Program-made: the position numbers and the translations under genes
Part shown: positions 55,872 to 64,000 of the stretch, one piece after another
How positions within the stretch are numbered: position 1 is the first letter of the stretch
Layout: the number at the start of each line of letters is the position of its first letter
Notes under the pieces: generated by a model
The model's input: the letters and a program-made list of their open reading frames with translations, nothing else
Told to the model about the DNA's origin: nothing
Database searches by the model: none
NCBI GenBank assembly: GCA_036346395.1
Contig: CM070604.1
Span: 34,127,662-34,191,661 of the forward strand
Direction of reading: 5' to 3'
DNA: 64,000 nt
Origin: Hsuehochloa calcarea
Lineage: Eukaryota; Streptophyta; Magnoliopsida; Poales; Poaceae

Positions 55872-56742
55872 TCAATGAACACAACCCTTTGGTTAAGCAA
55901 TTTCGCCATGCAAAAGATCGTCTACATTCTTCGGGCAACGAATCTGTTGGTATACGAATTCTTGGCGCTCGATCGGGTGATCCTGTCCAATATAATCTAC
56001 CTACATGCGATGAACTAGCCTTGCTGGTTGTAGGTGATTTCTCTTTAGACACTTACAAACGTGACATTATTGTGCACAATAGATCCGACGATTTACATCG
56101 AATATCACCTTTACACCCTGCATTCATGTCTCTACAATACCCACTACTTTTCGCATACGGCGAGCGCGGATTTCAGGTTGGTGTACCCTATACTTCTATT
56201 GACCCCACCAATTCAAGAACACGTTCTAAAATTACGATGCAAGATTACTTTCGTTACTACTTCCATTATAGAAAAAAAACAAGCAAATCCGTACCTTAAC
56301 TGCGGCCGATTATCATCTCAAATTAAGGTCGATGCTCGTGCTTGTGTTGACGAGTGTAGAGTACAATACATACTTGATCACCAAGCCGACCTTAGAGTCG
56401 AAACCTTACAAGGTGTCGCTGATGCTGTTGCGAGTGGAACGGTCGATGGAAACGATGTTGGTAAACGCATAGTCTTACCTGCAAGCCACACTGGTGGTAG
56501 ACGATACATGCTACAAAATTATCATGATGCTATCGCGATATGTCGTGTCTATGGTCCTCCTGATTTATTCATTACCTTCACTTGCAACCCAAAATGGCCC
56601 GAGATCGCCGATGTCTTACATTTCGAACCTGGCCAACGCAACACCGATAGAGCTGATATTATTGATAGAGTATATAACATGAAGCTTGAAGAACTTCTAG
56701 ACGATACTAAAGATGGAACTGCTTTTGGTCCTATCAATGCAT
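55872..56742 (+). pseudogene. Helitron Rep region, continued after the gypsy insertion
   Basis: Resumes the frame broken at 43557 (NEHNPLVKQFRHAKDRL; PTCDELALLVVGDF; LHPAFMSLQYPLLFAYGERG). A run of eight A (56272-56280) coincides with a frameshift. The second frame carries ADLRVETLQGVADAVASG, GRRYMLQNYHDAIAICRVYG and LFITFTCNPKWPEI, blocks typical of the Helitron helicase-like N-terminal domain. The segment ends at a donor (GCAT|GTACG). A 116-bp intron follows to 56858. Confidence 0.88.
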
Positions 56743-56858
56743 GTACGTACCTCTCACAATTTTTTATGTTATTCATCTACTATATTATTCATGCCTTATT
56801 TACTTGTCTTTCTTCCTTTCATTTTTATCCTAATACTTTGTTTCCCTATTATCCATAG

Positions 56859-58171
56859 TGCTTCACGCCATAGAATTCCAAAAGCGTGGCCTTCCTCATG
56901 CTCACATCATTGTTTGGTTGAATAAGGATACGACTGAACCAACATCTTCACTTATTGATTCGTTTACACAAGCCGAAATACCTAATCCAAACACTGATCC
57001 TTTAGGACACGCACTTGTTTCCGAACACATGATGCACGGACCATGCGGTTCTCTTAATCCTTCTTGTCCATGCATGAAGAATAAATCATGTTCTAAATTT
57101 TTTCCAAAATCATTTCGCACAGAAACAACGATAGATAAAGACGGTTTTGCTCTCTATAAGCGACCTGATAATGGCCAATCAGTTATTAAAGGAAACATCC
57201 GCTTAGACAACAGATGGGTCGTTCCATATAATCTATTTTTACTAAAAAAATACAATGCACACATAAACGTCGAATGGTGTAACAAAACTAGAATCCTAAA
57301 ATACTTATTCAAATATGTTACTAAAGGTCAAGACTCTGCAAAAATATACCTCCGTTGACTCGCAGCAGGGCAAGATGCTCCGCATGACCCTACAACGTCT
57401 TCTATAAATGAGGTCAAAGAATATCTAGATTGCAGATATATATGTGAACAAGATGCAGTCTGGCGAATCCTTGAATATGATATTCATAGACATTTTCCCT
57501 CTGTTGAACGACTTGTTGTTCATCTACCAAACTTGAATAATATCAGCATCAGACCTAATGACAATCTATCACGTGTTATTTCCAATTCTTTTCTAGCAAG
57601 AACACCTCTGACCGCATGGCTAGATGCAAATAGAGATCATGTCGAAGCTCGAAATTTAACCTATTGCAACTTCCCTTCTCAATGGCGCTGGGACAACAAT
57701 ACTAGGTCTTGGCAAAAAAGACATAGGGGCATCAAAATAGGTCGTCTCTTTTTCATACACCCTTCTATTGGTGAACGATATTTTCTACGAATACTTCTTA
57801 TGTTTGTTAAAGGTGCCCAGAGTTTCGAAGATATACGTACATTTGAAAATGTCACGTATAATACATTCAAGGAAGCTTGTGCTGCTAGAGGTCTACTAGG
57901 AGATGACACAGAATGGTACAGAGGGTTCGAAGAGGCCGTGGCATGGGCCACACCATACCAACTAAGACACTTATTTGTTACTATGCTAATTTTTTGTGAT
58001 ATTAACGATGAACTGTCTTTTTTTGAACGAGTTTATTTACACCTATCAGATGATTTCCAATATCATTTACGCCGCTCCACACATAATCCATCCTATGTTA
58101 TTCCTGATTCTGACATTAGAGATCACTTGCTCGATTTAACTAGCAACTCTCTTTTCAAGGAATGGAACTAG
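56859..58171 (+). pseudogene. Helitron Rep catalytic domain with a premature stop
   Basis: HAIEFQKRGLPHAHIIVW (about 56864-56917) contains the HxH metal-binding motif, and YLFKYVTKG (about 57300-57330) holds the YxxKYxxK catalytic tyrosine region of Rep-type endonucleases that nick and join Helitron ends. An in-frame TGA at 57356-57358 cuts the frame shortly after. It then continues with SQWRWDNNTRSWQKRHRG, GERYFLRILLMFVKGAQSFE and FVTMLIFCDINDE up to TAG at 58169-58171. Motifs are intact but the protein is truncated. Confidence 0.9.
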
Positions 58172-58232
58172 AATTACCTCTTACAACCTACCTAGCAGGA
58201 GTTCTTCTGCTCCATATATATTCACCAACACT

Positions 58233-59766
58233 ATGCTAGACGATGAACTTGCGTACAATAGTGCTGACCTTACTATCGATTCAAACATTCTATGTGCAAA
58301 ACTAAATCCTGACCAAAAAAAATCCTTCGACTCAATTGTTTCACGTGTTATTGCCAAACAAACTGGTTTCTTTTTTGTTTCTGGATACGGCGGTACTGGA
58401 AAAACATTCCTATGGAATACAATTGTTGCATATTTACGATCTTTAGGAACAATAGTCTTGACTGTTGCTTCATCAGGTGTTGCTTCACTATTGTTACCCG
58501 GTGGTAGAACAGCACATTCTCGCTTCAAAATACCCATAGATATTGATGAATCAAGTATTTGTGACATTAAAAGAGGTTCCATGCTAGCTGAATTAATTCA
58601 TACTGCTTCTCTTGTTATTTGGGACGAAGCCCTTATGGCTCATAGAAAATGTTTCGAAACCTTGGATAGGACTCTCCGTGACATATTATCGATAAACAAC
58701 TCAGCTGCTCATGACTTACCGTTTGGCGGTAAGATCTTTGTTCTTGGTGGTGACTTAAGACAAATACTACCCGTTATTGAAGGAGGCACTAGATCTCAAA
58801 TTGTCGATTCTTCTATTACAAATTCACCTTTGTGGCATTTCGTCGAAGTCCTTTCGCTTACTATTAATATGAGACTTCCTGTTCTACATATAGAACAATC
58901 TGTACATAGTGATATTCTTGAGTTCAGCGAATGGATATTAGCTCTTGGAGATGGCCGACTTCATGTTACAAGCTTACGGATGAAGATGAACCTTTACGGA
59001 TTGAAATTCCAAATGAATACCTTGTAACAATGTAAGGTAATAAAGCAATTTGCTATAGTTGACGCTATCTACACTGATTTCATAGCAAACTATTTAGATC
59101 CTGTTTACCTACAAAAACGTGCCATACTTTCTCCTACTAATGAGGTCGTTGATGAAATAAATTCTTTTGTAATAACTAGAGTACCAACCAATGACCTTGA
59201 GTACCTCAGTTGCGATACTATTTCAAAATCTGAAGACACATCAAATGACGCCGATCTTCTTTATCCAATTGAACTTCTTAATTCCATCAACGCAAACAAC
59301 TTCCCTCAACACAAACTTCTCCTTAAGATAGGTGTGCCTATAATCCTCTTGAGAAACCTAAACCGATCTCATCGGTTTATGCAACTGAACACGTCTCATT
59401 GTTTCTAATCTAGGTCGTCTCATGATCGAAGCTATCGTAATAACTGGATCTGCTTCCGGTCGTACTGTATATCTTCCCCGCATTACATTAACAACTAGCG
59501 GTGCTAAATGGCCGTTTAAACTACAACGACGCCAATTCCCACTTAAGCTTTGCTACGCAATGACTATTAACAAGAGCCAAGGGCAAACTCTTGCCAATGT
59601 TGGCATTTATCTTAAAAAACCAGTTTTCACACACGGCCAATTATACGTAGCTGTTTCCCGAGTTACATCAAGAAAAGGCCTCAAAATCCTCATTGAACAA
59701 GAAGATGGCACATGTGGCTCTAGAACAAAAAATATTGTTTTCCATGAAATTTTCAGAGCAATATAA
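58233..59766 (+). pseudogene. PIF1-type DNA helicase domain of the Helitron, broken
   Basis: 58233-59027 has LNPDQKKSFDSIVSRV, Walker A GYGGTGKTFLW, SSGVASLLLPGGRTAHSRF, Walker B SLVIWDEALMAHR and GGDLRQILPVI. The middle (59040-59420) is in damaged frames (AILSPTNEVVDEIN; VPIILLRNLNRS). 59422-59766 holds the C-terminal motifs RRQFPLKLCYAMTINKSQGQ and VFTHGQLYVAVSRVTSRKGL. It is not in frame with the Rep part before it. The helicase would unwind the DNA strand during rolling-circle transposition. Confidence 0.92.
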
Positions 59767-61095
59767 TATGCATTTACATTTTCCTGTTCTTTCATTTTTG
59801 TCTCGCATAATAAATTTCCTTCTTTATTCGTTTACTTCAGTCAGCTATATACAAAAAATAATGATTTGTTTATTATATCTTGCAATGCAGACAATATACA
59901 CAACCCTTTTGTTTGCTTTGTAAACTTTCGATCCGGATTTCAACGTTACCTCTTACTACTATAATGTTCATTATCAATAATTCGATATGATGAGAACTTC
60001 CCAAAGAAAAAAAAAACTTCTGTTCCCAGCAAAATTTAAAAAAACATGATAAAATATGCATCTTACTACGAGGTCAGTATCCCCAATATTATTGTATCTC
60101 TTACATTCTGCACTTTATTTGTCCTTTCATTTCACCCTCTATTTGTTTCGACACCCTACTAATAATAACTACATTGTTAATATAAGTTCCTCCTGTTTAT
60201 GTGCTAGCATCTATATCCATTTACTACATATTCCGCTTTTGTTCTTCGTCCATACTTATCTGTAACTATGCTCCTCTTACATTTAATGTTCCTTCATACC
60301 CCCTCTCTGCAATCACTAAATTTCTTCTTGTTGTTTGTATCTACGCTAATTTTTAAAAATTAACATACCCAACATACAATCTTTTCTTCTGTCACAGTTA
60401 TATCTCTCTACTCTACTCTTATACTTCCTATTTCTTATTCCCATTCCTCCACAAACAATGCTTGATTTGCTTTTTTAAATATTATGTATTATACACAAAA
60501 TCTTATTGTTAATTTAGTACATCTACCATTCAGATTTAAAACTCTTTTCTCCTCAGTACCACCTACATGTTTCGGTTACTTGAATCCTTCGATGAAATTT
60601 CAAATGGACTTACTCCGTCTTACTTTCATCGATGCAACACATACTAAAAAAATATGCTTTTAATTTTTTCCCTATATATCACTATCGTATCTACTATATA
60701 ATACACAATACAAATTCCTTCATTTCTTCCTCAAATTTATCCAAATGTACAAACAAGACACCTTACAATGTACACATACGTAATTTGTATTTGTGCTATT
60801 TTTTATTCCACTGTTTCTTACATTAATTTTTTCACTTTTCTACCATAAAACAAAATGTTCCCTATTCTATCCAATCAAAGTTATTCGCTCTTCTCTAAAC
60901 ACAACTAGAAGATAAATGCAAAACTGCCTACATACTTTGCTTTATTCTTATTTTTTTTCCACCCACACTGTTTAGTTCCTACTATCGTTTACATACCTTA
61001 ATTTTACCCTCGATATTAGTCTACCTCTCCTACCATAGTTATATATTCATATTGTTCTCAGTCTATTATCTAAATATATTTCTACTGCTATACAG
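59767..61095. other. AT-rich, pyrimidine-rich spacer between helicase and RPA genes
   Basis: No recognisable coding region. Open frames are short and T-rich, like introns or untranslated DNA. Confidence 0.5.
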
Positions 61096-62066
61096 ATGAC
61101 ATACAATTTACTATCTGAACTCACACCGGCAAGCAAGCAGTGGCATATCTGCGCTAGAGTTTCACGTCTATGGGAGTACCGTGGCAATATTGACGAAAAC
61201 ACTATCCAACATTTAGACCTCGTTTTAGTTGATGCACAGGTAATCATATCTATATTTGACTCACTATTCATATATTTTAATTCTTTAATCCAATTACACA
61301 TCTACTCATTGTTGAATGATACTTTCCTACTACAGGGTAACAGTATCTACGGTGAAGTGCCTAAAGAACATGTCGAAGCCAAGAAAGACCAGCTCCAAGC
61401 AGGCCATGTTTATGCTTTCAGCCGATTCTTAGTCTGCCATAACAAAGAAAAATACAGACCTGTTGATACTGACTACATGATTCAGCTTACATACTATACT
61501 CAGATAAATGAACTAGCTGATGTGCCACCGGATTTCCCATCATATGCATACAATCTTGTACCATTCTCTCGTCTTTCTACATATATTGGTGAAACTAGAT
61601 CTTTCATAGGTACATTTTTTCAAAACTATCTCACGTTAAACAATTTTTATCTCTTATATAGTTTTATGTGTCCCATCAACGTGTTACTCTTATCACTTCA
61701 TTGACATACTTACATTATTGCAGACATTATTGGCGCTGTTGTCGGGGTCTCAAACGTCGCTTTGATCCAAGGTGCAAATCAAAATATACCTACAACCAGG
61801 AGGACCCTTATCCTACATGATGGAACGTATGTCACATATCTTCCTATTCTATTCAATATATATTGCAACCAGTTGTAAAAACTAACTTTATATATATTTT
61901 TTAAACTATTCCTAATACACACATCCTCTATACAGCAATCATGAAGTCAAGCTTACTCTTTGGGGTAAACGCGCTACTGATTTTGATGCTGAACAAGTTT
62001 ATGAAAGCGGGCAAACCGAACCTATCATAGTTCTTTTTGTGGGTCTCTTAATGAAGAGATATGGAT
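61096..62066 (+). CDS. RPA70-like single-strand DNA-binding protein of the Helitron (at least four exons)
   Basis: Exons 61096-61239, 61336-61609, 61724-61826 and 61936-62066 have GT/AG borders and AT-rich introns of about 100 bp. Peptides such as WHICARVSRLWEYRG, HLDLVLVDAQ, GNSIYGEVPKEHVEA, GHVYAFSRFLVC and the fourth-exon NHEVKLTLWGKRATDFDAEQ match the OB-fold layout of RPA70-like proteins encoded by plant Helitrons. A further exon may start at 62162 after an AG. The first exon starts next to a possible acceptor (TACAG|ATG), so the ATG may not be the true start. No stop is seen inside these exons. Confidence 0.8.
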
Positions 62067-62202
62067 GTATGTTTTCATTTTATACATACTCTTGATTAAT
62101 TTAGTGCTCTCTATTTCCAGTTTAGCCTTTTAAACGATTACATGACGTTTATTCTATGCAGACTACCGTTTGCTTCAAAATGTTACGATTCATATTTGCA
62201 CA

Positions 62203-62328
62203 GCTTTCATATCCACACCTAATGCTATCTAATCTTCCCATCTAACATATGTACAGAATGTACATGCTTTCATATCCACACCTAATGCTATCTAATCTTC
62301 CCATCTAACATATGTACAGAATGTGCAT
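62203..62328 (+). repeat. 63-bp tandem duplication near the RPA gene end
   Basis: Two adjacent copies (62203-62265 and 62266-62328) begin GCTTTCATATCCACACCTAA and are almost identical. The duplication overlaps or follows a possible fifth exon. Confidence 0.9.
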
Positions 62329-62754
62329 CTATAGACGTTACACAAATCACCATTTTAAAAAATATTCCTCTTATCAACCATCTAACATTTATGCACATTT
62401 TTTCACCAATCACAATTGTCAGCCTATACTTCCTATTTAATCTTGCACCATACAACTTATGCTCAACTTATCATTATCTTAACTACAAACACCTACTGTA
62501 ATTTTTCCGCAAACTACTACCATTCATCTTTGTGAAACAACTACTCTGTACCTATTATAGGAATGATAGTACCGGGAAAAAACATGGACATACCTACACC
62601 CTTTTGCTTCTATCTACGTCAAATTTCCCGTACCTATACCAAAGCAATTATACAGCAAATACATACGTATATTACTAAGCTAGAAACCTCATCAAATGAC
62701 ACCTATATACTCCTTCGTACATGTTAAATCTGGTCTTATTACGTGTATTGTTTT

Positions 62755-62865
62755 CCTGATCTATGTTCCACTGTCTGTTTCACTACATATTATTTTCTTC
62801 AATTTTTTTATCTATATTCCATTGTCTGTTTCACTACATATTATTTTTCTTTGATTTTTTATACA
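62755..62865 (+). repeat. Direct repeat of about 55 bp
   Basis: CACTGTCTGTTTCACTACAT and CATTGTCTGTTTCACTACAT, each followed by ATTATTTT, lie about 55 bp apart. Non-coding. Confidence 0.8.
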
Positions 62866-62904
62866 ACATATACATGCTTACACCAATAATTTATCCTACA
62901 TAAC

Positions 62905-64000
62905 TGTAATACTCTGAAAATATTAATAATATTAATAATCGCGTCTTTAAGGGCTTGTGCGTAATTAAAGAATTTAGTATTCGTGGAAAATAGTAATTCA
63001 GAATTTTTCTGAGCTATATAAATAGATCTTGGTTTTTCTAGAAACCCTAGCATTTTCTTCCCACCCTAGCCGCCAGTTTTTTTCTTTCCCTGGAGAATTT
63101 CGCCGCGCCGCCTCCATTTTTTCTCCAAGCCGACGCCGAGCAGCCGCCAGCCTTTTTTCTTTGCCGCTGCTGCTCCTGCATCGCTGCGCCAAGCCGAAGC
63201 TGTCTGCTGCGCGTTGTGCTGCCGCGTGGAAGATCCCCTGCACTGCTTGCGCCGTGCGGCCGAGCCGAAGGCCTGTGCACCGGCGATTGCTTCGCGCGCT
63301 TCCTTCTGCTATTTCTTCTTTGTGCGCGCTTGCTGTTCTGCGTCTTCTTGCCGACCGCGTGGAGCGTTTCTCGCCTTCCGCCGTTGTTGTTTGGTGGTGC
63401 CGCTGTCCTGCGCAGTCTTCTTTGCGCTTTGAAGAAGCCACCGCCGATCGCTCGCTGCGTTCTTTGTGCCGTGTGCGCGTGGAGGTTGCTTTGCCGCGCG
63501 CGTGGGCCGCCGCCGCACGCCGCAGCCGCCGAGCCAAGATCGCTCTCGCTTTCTTTCGCCGATCGCGCGAGTATTGCTTTGCGTGGTTTTTCTGCCAAAC
63601 CAGGTGCATGTGAGTGTACTTAATTACGTAGCATTGATCTTGTTTGTATGCAGCAATTAGAGATTATAATTGAGGTTAATTAGAGAGGGTTCTATAGTTT
63701 TAGTCAAAGTGCCGACTAATAGATCCGTTTAACCTGCTGTCCGTTGTACGATTTATTCGGATATCTTAATGGCGAATTTTGGAAATCTCATCTACTAGTT
63801 AATTGTAGCTAATTTCGATATATTTCTTTAGCATATTTTATCACGTCAATCGGACAAGTAGATTGTGAGTTATGATTTTCGGAAGGCTGCTGTTTTTACG
63901 GTTGTCGTCTTCCGGCGCTGGTTTGGTAGACTGTAGGTTAAAAATAGTAAATAGCTTAATTAGAGTTTTTGATCTACATGAAAGTTGTAGATAATTGTCC
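62905..64000 (+). repeat. Left part of a gypsy LTR, same family as 6221-8784, running off the window
   Basis: Starts TGTAATACTCTGAAAATA and parallels 6221 onward: TATATAAATA (63015-63024), GAAACCCTAGCATTTTC, a GC-rich leader, then GATTTATTCGG and TCTCATCTACTAGTTAATTG near 63750-63810. The GC-rich leader parts differ most. The ORFs at 63029-63623 overlap on both strands and are not supported as genes. Whether this is a complete element, a solo LTR or a fragment cannot be seen. Confidence 0.85.
63015..63024 (+). promoter_or_regulatory. TATA box of the right-edge LTR
   Basis: TATATAAATA, at the same place relative to the LTR start as 6333-6342. Confidence 0.6.

Larger units (their letters stand above)
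40247..62904 (+). mobile_element. Large Helitron (Rep/helicase plus RPA genes), interrupted by a gypsy element
   Basis: Codes in one direction for a Helitron Rep-type domain, a PIF1-type helicase and an RPA70-like protein, the combination known from autonomous plant Helitrons, which transpose by rolling-circle replication. The left end is only a guess (TCTCTATATC after an A). The right end is not visible: an LTR begins at 62905 without a preceding hairpin and CTAG, so the Helitron probably continues outside the window or was cut. Net of the 12.3-kb gypsy insertion, more than 10 kb remains. The genes carry a frameshift and stops, so this copy looks inactive. Confidence 0.7.

Noticed and set aside
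63029..63613. Overlapping 183-203-codon ORFs on both strands at the right edge
   Set aside because: Arg/Ala-rich in all frames, located in the GC-rich LTR leader. The partner LTR at 6348-6957 keeps no common frame.

Overview
The window looks like a repeat-dense stretch of a grass (Poaceae) nuclear genome, most like Oryza or a close relative. This is inferred from the element types present: Ty3/gypsy elements primed by initiator-Met tRNA, some with a chromodomain tail; a Ty1/copia element; a Tourist-type MITE with a TTA target duplication; and a Helitron coding for Rep, a PIF1-type helicase and an RPA-like protein. The species cannot be fixed from the sequence alone. Only one ordinary host gene is clearly present, a secretory class III peroxidase on the minus strand (24150-23040). 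It has an intact frame, one intron and all expected catalytic and disulfide residues. Almost everything else is transposon, mostly nested.

Left part (1-16254): an old, heavily decayed gypsy-like element (1-892 and 9248-12337, with its 3' LTR at 12338-14513) is split by a much younger insertion at 898-9242, flanked by a perfect GTCTT duplication. The younger unit has 249-bp terminal repeats that appear identical, but it is a chimera. Between those short LTRs lie a gypsy gag-pol with chromodomain, an unrelated 2.56-kb LTR, a second primer-binding site, and a 209-bp leftover that looks like the interior of a tiny TRIM-type element. The simplest reading is that a one-LTR circle of a large gypsy element recombined into a TRIM at their shared LTR-end/primer-binding-site sequence. 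A further divergent LTR follows at 14514-16254.

Middle (16255-24902): low-gene DNA with a Tourist-like MITE (17527-17813), a probable solo LTR (19565-21570), a probable small Helitron (22042-22698) and the peroxidase gene with its TATA box. 24903-39732 fits one minus-strand copia element with about 272-bp LTRs at both ends and gag and pol remnants in order. It has been broken up by a gypsy element (30801-38666, minus strand), a plus-strand solo LTR (28269-29224, duplication CAAAC) and an LTR fragment near 27455. In this second gypsy family the LTR itself carries the last part of the pol reading frame.

Right part (about 40247-62904): a large Helitron whose spliced gene gives phase-consistent exons. 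Its Rep-type domain (HUH and YxxK motifs), PIF1-type helicase and an RPA70-like gene are all recognisable but carry a frameshift and premature stops. Inside the Rep reading frame sits a 12.3-kb gypsy element (43558-55866, duplication CATGC, 3.3-kb LTRs) with an extra 161-codon ORF between the primer-binding site and gag. The window ends inside an LTR (62905-64000+) of the same family as the long LTR captured in the chimera at the left end.
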